From Planctomycetota bacterium (GTDB lineage: Bacteria; Planctomycetota; B15-G4), in contig QNBX01000003.1 in the NCBI GenBank assembly GCA_003644265.1, positions 7,554 through 71,553 on the forward strand: a stretch of 64,000 bases of DNA. Direction: 5' to 3'. This document shows, piece after piece, positions 23,910-33,400 of this stretch. The translations under genes and the position numbers were made by a program. The notes beneath the pieces are model-generated. The model saw only the letters and a program-made list of their open reading frames with translations. It was not told the origin of the DNA and ran no database searches. Numbering within the stretch: the stretch's first letter is position 1; every line of letters starts with the position of its first letter.

Positions 23910-25250
23910 TCAGCCGCCCGTCGTCAGCAGCAGCTCCGAGCGCCGAGCCGGCAGCATGTGCTCGCGGGCAAACGCCTGCAGGAACTCAGCGGACAAGCCC
24001 GAGTAGGCGCCGGGCAGTTCACTGTGGGAGAGCCCCATGTTGATCTGGGCGTAGAGCAGGAACAGCGTCTGCATGGCCTCGATCCACTCCACGCCCGGCT
24101 GACTCGCGAGCGACTCGCGCAGCAGACGGAAGTCAGGCCACTCGCCCAGTTGGCTGCTCATCTGGCCGACCACCAGCCCCGCCTCGGGCAGGGCGTCCAG
24201 GCCACCCACGATCTCGCCCAGCACGCGTCGCACCAGCGCCTCGTCCTCTGGCTTGGGCAGAGACGCGGTCAGCAGCATCCAGCGCCCCTCCGGCGTGATC
24301 AGGTCGGCCACCGCCGTGGCCTGCACGCCGGCCTGTGTCAGGCTGCCGCGCTGCGCGATGCGGTGGTTGATGATGGCCGACAGGGCGTCGGCCGCCACGC
24401 GATCGAGCGGCCCCTCGTCCGGCATGAGGTACCACTCCATGTAGTGGCCGAGGGGCAGATCCCAGGTGGCCTCGCGGGCGGAGACCTCGCGCACCTGCTC
24501 GGGCGACAGGCCCGAGACGGCGTGCCGGGGCGCCTTGGCGGGGAGCTTCCCCAGGCGCTCCTGCATGGCCTCCAGCACCTCGGCCTGCGGCACCGGCCCC
24601 ACCGACACGAAGAACACATCCGGACCGGGCACCACGCGCGCGGCCAGTTCGGACGCCAGCACCTCGCGCGACACGTCGTTGACCGCGCCCAGCACCTCCA
24701 CGTGGGTGGCGCCGTGACGCAGCACTTGATTCCAGGCCGCCAGCGCCCACTTGTGCGTGAAGCTGGAGCGCGTGGAGAGCTCGACCTCGGTGACGACCTG
24801 AGCGCGCTCCCGCGGCAAGCCCAGCCGCAGCGCCTCCTCCGAGAGCGCGCGCCCGGCCAGCCAGTCCGCGTGCCAGCCCAGCGCCTTGCGCCAGCGATCC
24901 GGAGGCGCGTAGGTCTCCAGCCGCAGGGTCAGCGCCATGGTCTCGCCCTGGACCATGATGCCGTCCACCATCAGGTCATCCATGGCGGGGTCCACCGAGC
25001 GCACCAGCACATGCTCGGCCAGGTGCGCGAGCTGCGTCTGGCCGGCGCCGTCATCCAGCAGCCCCCAGGGCAACAGGGTGAACAGCACCTGCTGGCTCAT
25101 GAGCGGGGCGTCCACCAGCACATACGACAGGCCATTGGACAAGCTGCCCTCCAACCAGGGACCGGGCTCGTCCTGCAGCGGGTCGGGGGCCGCGGCCGCC
25201 TGCAATCCAGGGGCCAGCAGAACGAGCAGCGCGACCAACAACGTGGGCAT
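23910..25250 (-). CDS. Secreted M16-family (insulinase-like) peptidase, short form
   Basis: The product is 446 aa, with a signal peptide (MPTLLVALLVLLAPGLQAAAA). The inverted zinc motif HLAEH is at 76-80 and a Glu is at 155, matching the HxxEHx74E spacing of family M16. Glu79 supplies the catalytic base. The protein has one N-terminal catalytic-type half and a second half without metal ligands, as in other M16 clan proteins of this size. It is probably a periplasmic or exported peptidase for short peptides; substrate unknown. Neighbours give no extra hint. Confidence 0.88.
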   Translation of the reverse strand: MPTLLVALLVLLAPGLQAAAAPDPLQDEPGPWLEGSLSNGLSYVLVDAPLMSQQVLFTLLPWGLLDDGAGQTQLAHLAEHVLVRSVDPAMDDLMVDGIMVQGETMALTLRLETYAPPDRWRKALGWHADWLAGRALSEEALRLGLPRERAQVVTEVELSTRSSFTHKWALAAWNQVLRHGATHVEVLGAVNDVSREVLASELAARVVPGPDVFFVSVGPVPQAEVLEAMQERLGKLPAKAPRHAVSGLSPEQVREVSAREATWDLPLGHYMEWYLMPDEGPLDRVAADALSAIINHRIAQRGSLTQAGVQATAVADLITPEGRWMLLTASLPKPEDEALVRRVLGEIVGGLDALPEAGLVVGQMSSQLGEWPDFRLLRESLASQPGVEWIEAMQTLFLLYAQINMGLSHSELPGAYSGLSAEFLQAFAREHMLPARRSELLLTTGG

Positions 25251-25343
25251 GGAGAGTCTCCGGACCGGCGAGCGGCAGATGCTAGCAGCCCGCGGGACGC
25301 GGCGGCCCCCCAGGATCTGCGGACCCGCCTCGACGCTCCGCGC

Positions 25344-25913
25344 TCACAGCTCGCGCGAGATGGCGTCCACCAGGATGGCCTCCAGGCCGCCCAGGTACTC
25401 CAACAGGGCCTGCTTGGGGGCGTCGGGATCTCCGGGGTCCAACGCGGCGGCCTGGCTCAGGTTGCCCTCGATGCCAAGATCGGTGGCCAGCACCAGGCGC
25501 ACGTCGTTCAGGAAACGCAGCAGCAGGTCGAGGGAGCCGGCCTCCAGGATCAGGTCCAGGCCGGGGGCCGCAGTGGACGCCCCGGCTGCGGCGTCGACGC
25601 CGGCCGCGCCCCCTGCCCCCCCCGCGGGGGTCGTGCCAGCCAGTAGGGATCGGACCTCCACCAGCATGTCGCGCCGCTCACCCAGCAGGCCGTCTCCCAG
25701 CAGCCGGCGATGCTCGCGCTCCTCGGTGGGGTCGGCGTAGCTGGGCGGGAAGAGCCGGTCGATCACCCGTCGGTTGCTGCCGGGGTCGGCCAGCAGGGCC
25801 TCGAGCTGCGCGGGCAGGCCCTTGAGGATGGCCCCCTCCAGCGGCAGCAGCACCAGCTTCCAGCGCGGACGGCCGGAGTCTGGGGCCGGCCCGAGCCGCT
25901 CCAGGTGCGTCAT
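25344..25913 (-). CDS. DUF2017-like protein paired with clpS
   Basis: ATG 25913 begins 17 bases downstream of the clpS stop, so both are one transcript. Its 189 residues match the DUF2017 pattern seen beside clpS in Actinobacteria: an early LLADPGSNRRVIDRLFPPSYAD block, EREHRRLLGDGLL, and a late LLRFLNDVRLVLATDLGI block. A Gly/Ala-rich insert (about residues 108-128) separates the two halves. Function is unknown; the link suggests a role in Clp-linked proteolysis. My match is by motif recall, so it should be checked by profile search. Confidence 0.75.
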   Translation of the reverse strand: MTHLERLGPAPDSGRPRWKLVLLPLEGAILKGLPAQLEALLADPGSNRRVIDRLFPPSYADPTEEREHRRLLGDGLLGERRDMLVEVRSLLAGTTPAGGAGGAAGVDAAAGASTAAPGLDLILEAGSLDLLLRFLNDVRLVLATDLGIEGNLSQAAALDPGDPDAPKQALLEYLGGLEAILVDAISREL

Positions 25914-25929
25914 GCCCGGCGCCCGCGGA

Positions 25930-26259
25930 TCACGACTCGACCTTCTCGAGCGTGGCCTGCAGCCCGTAGGCGTGCAGCCGCGACACGAAGAACTCCGCCC
26001 GCTCGCGCGCCTCGGTGGCCACGACCGAGCTGCCCTCCTCGTGCACCTCCCGCATCTTGCGGTTGGCCACCTCGGCGCTGAAACCGAACAGGCGCTGGAA
26101 GACATAGGCCACGTAGCTCATCAGGTTGATGGGGTCGTCCCAGACCACCACCTTCCAGGGCCGGTCGAGGCGCGTGCTGCCCTCGGCCTGGGGCGCCGGC
26201 AGAGTGCGCGTCTCCCCAGGCAGGTCGGCGGCGTGCGCGGGCGTGAGCGGGGCTGCCAT
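25930..26259 (-). CDS. clpS: ATP-dependent Clp protease adaptor ClpS
   Basis: ClpS delivers N-degron substrates to ClpA/ClpC. The 109-aa protein has a flexible 32-residue N-terminus, then the core WKVVVWDDPINLMSYVAYVFQ with the Asn/Asp pocket for the N-terminal residue, a helix with MREVHEEGSSVV and the ending GLQATLEKVE. It is followed on the same strand by the DUF2017-like gene. The ClpP-like gene at 21181 is nearby but not in the operon. Divergent from the next gene by about 220 bases. Confidence 0.95.
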   Translation of the reverse strand: MAAPLTPAHAADLPGETRTLPAPQAEGSTRLDRPWKVVVWDDPINLMSYVAYVFQRLFGFSAEVANRKMREVHEEGSSVVATEARERAEFFVSRLHAYGLQATLEKVES

Positions 26260-26414
26260 GGGCGTCTGGAGCGGGGTCCGGTCGGTGCCCGCCGTGCGGC
26301 GACGGGGCAGATCAGGGCGGTCGGAAGCTCGGACGGGGGGCGCTCAGGCTCAGCAGCTTCGCGCCCGGGTCGTCACTCGGCCAACACTGGTCCGCGATTG
26401 TATCGGTCAGGCGG

Positions 26415-26439
26415 GACGGGCGAGCCCCCCCTGCCCGTC
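26415..26439 (+). other. Hairpin between clpS and the next gene
   Basis: GACGGGC (26415-26421) and GCCCGTC (26433-26439) form a 7-bp stem with an 11-base loop holding seven C. A -10-like TATGAT follows at 26442-26447, 34 bases before the ATG 26482. The hairpin may be an operator-like palindrome or a structural accident; I see no clear function. Confidence 0.35.
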
Positions 26440-26481
26440 GGTATGATGGCGCCGACCCCACGAATCACCCACGGACTCGCC

Positions 26482-27894
26482 ATGCCCCAGCATCCTCCAC
26501 GCACGCTCAAGCCCTGGCTCGCCCTGGTTCTCGGCCTCGTCGCCGTGGCCGCCCTGCTATGGGGCCTCCAGATCTTTGATCAGGCCTCGGAGTTCGAGGG
26601 CGCCGGCGAACCCGTGCGCGTGGGCGAGACCACCGACGGTCGCACGCAGCTCCCCGGCCGCGGACCCGACGGCGACGCCCAGGCCGCAGCGCCGGTCGAG
26701 CGACTGAGCGCGCGCCCAGCGGCGCTCGAAGCCGTCGATCTGGGCTACGGCTCCGACACCGACCTGGCGGTCATCGTGGGCCGGGTCGTTGACAGCAGCG
26801 AGGCCCCCCTGCCCGACATCGAGGTCAACCTCTATGACGAGAGCGGCGAGTACCTTGACTCGGCGCTCTCCGAGGACGACGGCACCTTCCTGCTCGAGTG
26901 GGACGAGCCCCTGCTGGCCGGCTGGGCCCTGGGCACCGAGCCCGACGCCGCGGCGGACCCCGACGACCCCGCTTCGCTGGGCCCCGCCACCTACGTGCAC
27001 CCGGTGGACCTGCTGCCCGGCGCCAAGCCCGCCGAGTGCCTGCTGGTGCTGCTGACCGCGCCGCGCATCGAAGGTGTGGTGTTCGCGGCCGACACGCGCG
27101 AGCCGTGCGCCTGGGCAGACATCGAGCTGGTCTCGACGCACCCGGCCTGGATCGACGAGTTCCAGGACACGTTCACCGAGGAGGACGGCAGCTTCGGCCT
27201 CTCCGTGGTCGACCTGCCCAGCACGAAGCTGCTGCTGCGCGTGCTCGACGAGGACGACCGGGTGTCGTTGATCGGCCCGTTCGATCTCTCGCCGGGTGAG
27301 GTGCGCTGGCTGGAGATCCCGCTGCGCGATCCGCGCATCATCACCGGGCGCCTGCTGGACGCCCGCACCGGCGCCGGTCTCGAGAACGGCGAGGTGGTCG
27401 TGCTGCCCCTGCACGAGGCCTTCGAGACGGGCGACTCGTGGGACCTGAGCTTCGACGACGGCAGCTTCACGCTGGAGTCGATCGAGAGCCCGCCCGAGAT
27501 CACCTGGATCTACGCCGAAGCCGAGGACCACGGCCCCGCCCTGGTGCAGGTCCCGCGCGGGCGCAGCGAGGTGGACATCCGTCTCAGCCCCGTGGCCTCG
27601 CTGCTGGGCCGGGTGCTGGATGACGAGGACGCGCCGGTCGAGGGCGCCATGGTGCGGGCCCTGCTGGCCGGGCCCGACGGACGGCTCTACGAAGACTACG
27701 AGGACGTGGCCTTCACCGATGAGGACGGCAGCTTCGAGCTCGACCTGGAGCTGGTCCCGGTGGACGCGGCCGTGCTCATCATCGAAGGCGACGACCACGT
27801 GCGCCTGCGCCGCGCGCTCTCCGAGCTGACCCCGGTGGGCATGGGCGGCGAGACCCGCTTCGAGATCACCATCGAGCGCCTGCCCAGCTCTTGA
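26482..27894 (+). CDS. Membrane-anchored protein with four carboxypeptidase-regulatory-like repeats
   Basis: ATG 26482 starts with a signal anchor (LKPWLALVLGLVAVAALLWGL) and then an Ala/Gly/Asp-rich linker. Four beta-sandwich repeats follow, each with a G(R/V)V..., then D(D/E)DG(S/T)F strand pattern: about 98-138, 197-245, 270-330 and 370-440. The sequence is very acidic. Such repeats are widespread in planctomycetes and are usually exported, structural or adhesion-like. It has 470 aa and no catalytic motif. An in-frame ATG 26443 is an alternative start. The M1 peptidase gene begins 58 bases downstream. Confidence 0.85.
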   Translation: MPQHPPRTLKPWLALVLGLVAVAALLWGLQIFDQASEFEGAGEPVRVGETTDGRTQLPGRGPDGDAQAAAPVERLSARPAALEAVDLGYGSDTDLAVIVGRVVDSSEAPLPDIEVNLYDESGEYLDSALSEDDGTFLLEWDEPLLAGWALGTEPDAAADPDDPASLGPATYVHPVDLLPGAKPAECLLVLLTAPRIEGVVFAADTREPCAWADIELVSTHPAWIDEFQDTFTEEDGSFGLSVVDLPSTKLLLRVLDEDDRVSLIGPFDLSPGEVRWLEIPLRDPRIITGRLLDARTGAGLENGEVVVLPLHEAFETGDSWDLSFDDGSFTLESIESPPEITWIYAEAEDHGPALVQVPRGRSEVDIRLSPVASLLGRVLDDEDAPVEGAMVRALLAGPDGRLYEDYEDVAFTDEDGSFELDLELVPVDAAVLIIEGDDHVRLRRALSELTPVGMGGETRFEITIERLPSS

Positions 27895-27952
27895 GGCCGC
27901 GGCCCGCAGCCGAAAGCACCAGCCGCAGCGCACGCTCCAGAGGACAGCCCCC

Positions 27953-30388
27953 ATGTCACCGTCCGTCCCGCGCCTGGCCCTGCTGGCCGCCCTGCTCGCC
28001 TGCGCCTGCTCCACGCCGCTGCAGCGGCCCTGGTCCCCCGACGTGCGCCGGCCGAGGGACCTCGACGTCGAGCACGTGGAGCTGCGGCTCGCCATCGACC
28101 ACCTCGCGGGCCACGTGTCGGGCGAGGTCGAGCTCACGCTCAGCGCCGTGGACGCGCCCCTGCGCCAGGTGCTGCTCGATGCCGTCGAACTCGACGTGAG
28201 CGAAGTCAGCGACGCGGACGGCACGCCGCTGCCGTTTCACCTGGGCCCCGAGACCCTCGTGATCGATCTACCCGCGCCTTTGCCCCCCGGGCAGAGCGCC
28301 CGCGTGCAGGTGCGCTGGTCGGCCTTCCCGCGCAACGGCCTGTACTTCGAGGGGCCCTCCAGCAGCGACCCCAGCCGCCCCTGGCATGTGTGGAGCCAGG
28401 GCCAGAACCACGAGGCGCGGCACTGGATGCCCTGCTGGGATCAGCCCACCGACCGCGCCAGTGTGCGCCTGGAGCTCGAGGTCAACGAAGACCTGGACAC
28501 CCTCTGCGCCGGCGTGCTCGAGCACAGCGAGCTGCTGCCAGCCCTGGGGCGCCGGCGCGACACCTGGTCCCTCGACAACACCCACCCCACCTATCTGATC
28601 ACGATCGTGGTGGGAGACCTGGCCGAGGGCCGGCTGCCCGGTCCGCTGCCCCTGCCGGTGCACGCCCGCGCGCGCGACCTGGACGCGGCGCTCTACGCCA
28701 CACGCCACACCGCCAAGATGCTCGAGCTGTTCGCCGAGGTCACGGGCCGCGACTACCCCTTCCCCAAGTACGCCCAGGTCTTTGTCGACGACTTCACGGC
28801 CGGCGGCATGGAGAACATCTCCGCCACGACCATGTATGACGAGGGCCTGCACCACCCCACCGACGAGCCCCAGGTGGACATCAGCGGCCTGGTGGCGCAC
28901 GAGCTCGCGCACCAGTGGTTCGGTGACCTGATCACCTGCGATGGCTGGGGCGAGCTGTGGCTCAACGAGGGTTTCTCCGACTGGATGGAGCTGCTCTGGA
29001 CCGAGCAGCAGCTCGGGCGCGAAGAGGCCGAGCTGCAGGCGCGCGACTACCAACACGGCGGCATGCGCGCCGAGGATCGACACAGCCGCCCGCTGGTCTG
29101 GCCGCAGTACGACCAACCCGACGACATGTTCGACGGACACAGCTACGCGGGCGCCGCGGCCCGCATCCGCCTGCTGCGCAGCGAACTGGGCGCCGAGCTG
29201 TTTCAGCGCTGCCTGGCCAGCTACGTCGAGCGCCATGCCGAGACCATGGTCAGCACCCCCGAGCTCATGGCCGTGTTCAGCGAGGTCGCCGGCCGCGACC
29301 TCACGCGCTTCTTCGACGAGTGGTTCTACGGCACCGGCTATCCGACCCTGGAAGCCACCGTCGAGGCGGACGGGCGCACGCTCAAGCTGACCCAGACCCA
29401 GGCTGAGCGGGGCGGACGCGAGGTCTTCCACTTCGGCATCGACGTGGCCTGGTCCCGGGGCGGCGTGGAGTCGAGCGCCCGGGTGCTGTTCGACTCAGCC
29501 CAGCAGAGCCTGCCGCTGTCAGGGCAGGGCTCGCTCGACTGGGTCTACCTGGACGTGGGCTCGGTGCTGCCCGGCGCGCGCCAGCTGCTGCAGGACGAGG
29601 CGGCCTGGGCGCGCCAGCTCAGCGGTGCCGACGACGCCGTGGCGCGGCTGATCGCGGCGCGCTGGTTCGAGGGCGACCGCAGCGTGCGCAGCGACGGCGC
29701 GGGCGCCGCGAGCGAGGCCGGCACGCGCGCGCTGCACGCCGCCTGCACGGACAGCTTCCGGGCCGTGCGCGAGAGCGCCGCCCGGGCCCTGGCGCTCGAG
29801 CTGGACGAGGCCGCCGTCATGACCCTGCTGAACCTGAGCGAGGACGACGACCCGCGCGTGCGCGTCGCGGCCATCGAGGGGCTTGCCGAGGCCCTCGATG
29901 GCGACGCCTTGCGAGTGGTGCGCGCCGCCGCCGCCGACCCCAACGGCGCGGTGGCCGTGGCCGCCGTGCGCGCGCTGGTGGACGCCGATCGCCCGGAGGC
30001 CTGGTCGACGCTCACGCGCCTGCTGGCCGCCGAGCAGCGGGGCGCCGGCCGCATCCGCGTGGCCCGCGACCTGGTGCAGATGCTGCCGCGCATGGACGCG
30101 CCCGAGGCCCTGCCGCTGCTGGTGGCCACGGCCTCCAAGCACCCCGAGCGCTGGGTGCGCAGCGCCGCCGTGAGCGCCCTGGCCCAGATGGACGAGACCC
30201 GCGGACAGGTGGTCTTCCGCCAGCTCTGCCGCTCGCTGCGCGACGAGTCCCACAGCGTGCGTCAGGCCGCCGTGCGAGGTCTGGCCCTCGACGGCGTGGA
30301 CGCCCGCGAGCGAGCGCACCTGCGCGCCCTGTACGACCTGGAGGTGCACTCCGGCGTGATGGCCTCGCTCGAAGCGCTGCTGCCATGA
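27953..30388 (+). CDS. M1-family aminopeptidase lipoprotein fused to C-terminal HEAT-like repeats
   Basis: The 811-aa protein starts with a lipoprotein signal (RLALLAALLAC, Cys17). It has the exopeptidase motif GGMEN in place of GAMEN and the gluzincin site HELAHQW (H316, E317, H320) with third ligand E339 in LWLNEGFSDW, matching HExxH-x18-E. Residues about 580-811 are alpha-helical repeats (VRVAAIEGLAEAL, VAVAAVRALVDA, VRSAAVSALAQM, VRQAAVRGLAL) of HEAT type, absent from the short M1 enzymes. It should release N-terminal residues outside the cytoplasm. The stop overlaps the start of the next gene (ATGA). Confidence 0.93.
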   Translation: MSPSVPRLALLAALLACACSTPLQRPWSPDVRRPRDLDVEHVELRLAIDHLAGHVSGEVELTLSAVDAPLRQVLLDAVELDVSEVSDADGTPLPFHLGPETLVIDLPAPLPPGQSARVQVRWSAFPRNGLYFEGPSSSDPSRPWHVWSQGQNHEARHWMPCWDQPTDRASVRLELEVNEDLDTLCAGVLEHSELLPALGRRRDTWSLDNTHPTYLITIVVGDLAEGRLPGPLPLPVHARARDLDAALYATRHTAKMLELFAEVTGRDYPFPKYAQVFVDDFTAGGMENISATTMYDEGLHHPTDEPQVDISGLVAHELAHQWFGDLITCDGWGELWLNEGFSDWMELLWTEQQLGREEAELQARDYQHGGMRAEDRHSRPLVWPQYDQPDDMFDGHSYAGAAARIRLLRSELGAELFQRCLASYVERHAETMVSTPELMAVFSEVAGRDLTRFFDEWFYGTGYPTLEATVEADGRTLKLTQTQAERGGREVFHFGIDVAWSRGGVESSARVLFDSAQQSLPLSGQGSLDWVYLDVGSVLPGARQLLQDEAAWARQLSGADDAVARLIAARWFEGDRSVRSDGAGAASEAGTRALHAACTDSFRAVRESAARALALELDEAAVMTLLNLSEDDDPRVRVAAIEGLAEALDGDALRVVRAAAADPNGAVAVAAVRALVDADRPEAWSTLTRLLAAEQRGAGRIRVARDLVQMLPRMDAPEALPLLVATASKHPERWVRSAAVSALAQMDETRGQVVFRQLCRSLRDESHSVRQAAVRGLALDGVDARERAHLRALYDLEVHSGVMASLEALLP

Positions 30389-31197
30389 GGCGCCCCAGCG
30401 CGCCGGTTCCCGCCGCCGCCCGTCTGCGGCGCTACCTGTTCCCGGCCTTGGCGCTGGTCATCAGCCTGGTGCTGATGGAGCGCAAGCCCTGGCAGAGCGG
30501 CTTCGACGCCGGGGCGCTGCGGTCCCTGCTCAGCGCCGGCCGAGTGGACGCCGCGCTCTCGTCCCTGGCTCAGGCCCCTCAGGGCGCGCTGCTGCCCGAA
30601 CTGGCCGGCGTGAACTGGTGGCCGGCCGAGGCCCGCTCCCGACGGCTCGCCAGCCTGGAGGCCGACGTGGCGTCCCTGCCCAGCGCCCCCGGCCCCGAGC
30701 TGCTGCTGCCAGCCGGCCGACTGCGCGAGGCCCCGCGCGGCGCGCGGCTCTCGCGCCCCGCCGAGGGCCCCCTGCGCCTGGAGCTGCACGCCAGCGCCCT
30801 GGGCCTGGAGGCGGCCCAGGTCGAGATCGAGGCCGGCCAGCTCGACGTGCCCCTGGGCGCGCCGGTGCTGATAGGCACCAGCTACGACGTGGTCTTGACC
30901 CGGCCGGACGGCGCCCTGCTCTCGATCCTGCACTTCGAGGTGCTGCCCAGCGCCAGCGCACGCGACGTCGGCGTCGTCATGGCCAGCGCCCACGAGCTGG
31001 GCGGCGGCGGCGCCCCGGGCGAGCTGCTGGCCGCCATCGTCTGCCTGCACTTCGGCCTGTACCAGGAGGCCCTCACGCGGCTCGACACCCTGATGGACGA
31101 CCCCGCCCTGGGCCCCGTGGCGCGCGAGCTGTCCGCCGTGGCGCTCTCGCGCCTGAGTCGCCCAGCCGAAGCCATGGCCCTGCTGGGACCGGGCTGA
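30385..31197 (+). CDS. Membrane-anchored protein of unknown function
   Basis: Its ATG overlaps the M1 stop (ATGA, 30385-30388), so translation is coupled to the peptidase. The 270-aa product has one N-terminal hydrophobic helix (YLFPALALVISLVLMERKPW), probably a membrane anchor, then about 240 periplasmic residues. A beta-rich middle (LRLELHASALGLEAAQVEIEAG) and a helical end (AIVCLHFGLYQEALTRLDTLMDD), the latter TPR-like, are visible. I recognise no family. Co-translation suggests a partner of the aminopeptidase. Confidence 0.75.
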   Translation: MRRPSAPVPAAARLRRYLFPALALVISLVLMERKPWQSGFDAGALRSLLSAGRVDAALSSLAQAPQGALLPELAGVNWWPAEARSRRLASLEADVASLPSAPGPELLLPAGRLREAPRGARLSRPAEGPLRLELHASALGLEAAQVEIEAGQLDVPLGAPVLIGTSYDVVLTRPDGALLSILHFEVLPSASARDVGVVMASAHELGGGGAPGELLAAIVCLHFGLYQEALTRLDTLMDDPALGPVARELSAVALSRLSRPAEAMALLGPG

Positions 31198-31314
31198 CAC
31201 ACGCTCGAGGCCGCCCACTGGGCTCGCGGCCGGGCGCGCACGCCCGAGCGCCCGTACGCTGCCAGGCCTCAACACGCTCACAGCCGCGGACGCTCGCGAC
31301 CTCGCCTCAGCGAC

Positions 31315-33363
31315 TCAGCGACTCGGCAGGCTCTCCACCACGCCCAGGATGTCGCCCTGGGTCACGATGGCCGAGCGCACGTGCGGCGCCGACGGCTCGT
31401 CGCCCGGAAAGATCGCCAGGAACGGCACGGCCGAGCCACCCAGGCCCTGCATGAGCCGCTTGAGCATGGACGTGTATCCATCGTGGCGGGTGATGTCGGC
31501 CTTCATGCGCACCACGCTCTTGGCGGCCATGGCAGCGACCACCTCGTCCGCGTTGTAGACGGCGTTCTCGTTGTACTTGCAGTTGAAGCACCAGTCGGCC
31601 GTGAAGTCCACCAGTACGTTGTCGCCCGCCGCGAGGTGCGCCGCGAAGGCGTCGGGCTCGAAGGCCACCCAGTCGTGCTCCACGGCCGTGAACACGCCGC
31701 GGATCTCGACGAACGCGAGCCGCCCGGCGCCCGCGGCCATGAGCAGCGCCAGCGCCAGGTGCACCCGTCGCTTGCCGCGCGTCTTGTCAAAACCGGCGAA
31801 GCGTCCGTACCACCAGCACGCGAAGGCCACGCCCGTCAGGAACATGATCGTGTACAGCAGCAGCTCCTGGCTCAGGCTGATCATCAAGAACAGCACCGTG
31901 GCCAGCAGCACGAAGCCCATGGCGTGCTTGAAGGTGTCCATCCACGGCCCGGGCTTGGGCACGATCCTCAGCAGGGCCGGGTTGGCCGTGAGGATCACGT
32001 AGGGCAGCGCCATGCCCAGCCCCAGGCTCAGGAAGATGGCGAAGATCGTGACGGCCGGCTGGGACAGGGTCCAGGTCAGCGTGCTGCCCAGGAAGGGGCC
32101 GCTGCAGGGCGTGGCCAGCACGGTGGCCAGCATGCCCTTGAAGTAGGCGTCCACCAGCCCTTCACGGGCGGGCCCCGCCGCCAGACCGCCCACGCCCGCC
32201 GGCACGCCCAGCTCAAACACACCGAAGAGCGAGAGCGCGAACGCGAACACGACGCCGATCATGACGATCAGGAAGGCCGGGCTCTGGAACTGCTCACCCC
32301 AGGACAGACCGATGGTCGCGGCCAGCACCGCCAGCACCAGGAAGATGGTCACGATGCCCGCCGCGAACGACAGGCCCAAGGCCAGGATGCGCTTGCGATC
32401 CTCGCCCGCCTGCTGCACGAACGAGAGCACCTTGATGGAGATCACCGGCAGCACGCAGGGCATGACGTTGAGGATCATGCCGGCCAGAAAGGCCAGCAGT
32501 AGCCAGCCCATGAGCCCGCGTGTGTCCGCGCCTGTGTCCGTCTCGCGCGCCGAGAAGTCGGGAAAGCTGACCGCGTCCCACTCGGCCTCGCTGCGTGCGG
32601 CGGCGGGGTCGGCGACCGCTTCGGCGCGCGCGGCGGAACCAGAGCCGGCTGCTTGCACGGACGCCGGCGCGCCCGCGCTCCCGGTCTGCGCCGCGTCCGT
32701 CGTGAGGTCGCTGGGGAAGGCGGCGAAGAGCGCGTCGGACCCCGGGCCGTCGCTGCTGAGCTGCTCAAAATAAAGCACACACAGCCCCATGTCCTCGCAG
32801 GTGAGGCCCTCCAACTCGGCGCTCAGCTCGCCCAGGGTCGCGCCGTCCTCCAGCACGCCCAGGGCGTAGAGCAGCAGCTCGTGTTCGTGGCCCCAGATCC
32901 AGCTGTCGAGCCCAGGCTGATCCAGGGTCAGCGGCTCGGGAAAGCGCACCGGACCGAAGCGCGCGCCCTCGGCGCTGAGCGAGACCTTGGTCGGATTGCC
33001 GATGGGATCGTTGCCGTCGAGCTTGCCCAGCTTGTCGTGGTAGAGGTGCCAGCCGGCGTCGATCTCGACGGCGATGACGACCTGCACGCTCTGGCCGTCC
33101 AGGCGGTGATGCAGCGTGGCGTGGGCGTGCCCTGCATCCGAACCGGGCAGCCCGAAGCCCTGGGCTCGCAGCGGCGCCATGCAGGCCAGCAGCGCCAGCA
33201 GCGCCAGCCCGAGCGGACGCCCGAGAAGCCCCAGCGACACGCCGAGCGGCAGCCCGGACGACGGGCCGCGGCGTCGACACGGCGGAGCGACGGAGGACGA
33301 ACGCACGAGCGACGAGCGCGGCGTGGCAGGGTCGGGGGTGCCGAGCGAGCGAGGGGTGGTCAT
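31315..33363 (-). CDS. dsbD: Thiol:disulfide interchange protein DsbD-like (cytochrome c biogenesis/thioredoxin fusion)
   Basis: DsbD moves electrons from cytosolic thioredoxin across the membrane to periplasmic reductases. Domain order is signal peptide, DsbC-binding-type alpha domain (about 60-200, with LTCEDMGLC), eight-helix transmembrane domain carrying the conserved MPCVLPV and TPCSGPF Cys, and a C-terminal thioredoxin domain with WCFNC (C592, C595). I used ATG 33363; TTG 33378 is upstream. A Ser/Ala-rich linker separates the first two domains. It ends a series of minus-strand genes that includes mazG and the lipoate cluster but its promoter is not clear. Confidence 0.92.
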   Translation of the reverse strand: MTTPRSLGTPDPATPRSSLVRSSSVAPPCRRRGPSSGLPLGVSLGLLGRPLGLALLALLACMAPLRAQGFGLPGSDAGHAHATLHHRLDGQSVQVVIAVEIDAGWHLYHDKLGKLDGNDPIGNPTKVSLSAEGARFGPVRFPEPLTLDQPGLDSWIWGHEHELLLYALGVLEDGATLGELSAELEGLTCEDMGLCVLYFEQLSSDGPGSDALFAAFPSDLTTDAAQTGSAGAPASVQAAGSGSAARAEAVADPAAARSEAEWDAVSFPDFSARETDTGADTRGLMGWLLLAFLAGMILNVMPCVLPVISIKVLSFVQQAGEDRKRILALGLSFAAGIVTIFLVLAVLAATIGLSWGEQFQSPAFLIVMIGVVFAFALSLFGVFELGVPAGVGGLAAGPAREGLVDAYFKGMLATVLATPCSGPFLGSTLTWTLSQPAVTIFAIFLSLGLGMALPYVILTANPALLRIVPKPGPWMDTFKHAMGFVLLATVLFLMISLSQELLLYTIMFLTGVAFACWWYGRFAGFDKTRGKRRVHLALALLMAAGAGRLAFVEIRGVFTAVEHDWVAFEPDAFAAHLAAGDNVLVDFTADWCFNCKYNENAVYNADEVVAAMAAKSVVRMKADITRHDGYTSMLKRLMQGLGGSAVPFLAIFPGDEPSAPHVRSAIVTQGDILGVVESLPSR

Positions 33364-33400
33364 GGTCGGTGTACGCAACGGGACGGGGAGCGTGTGGGTT

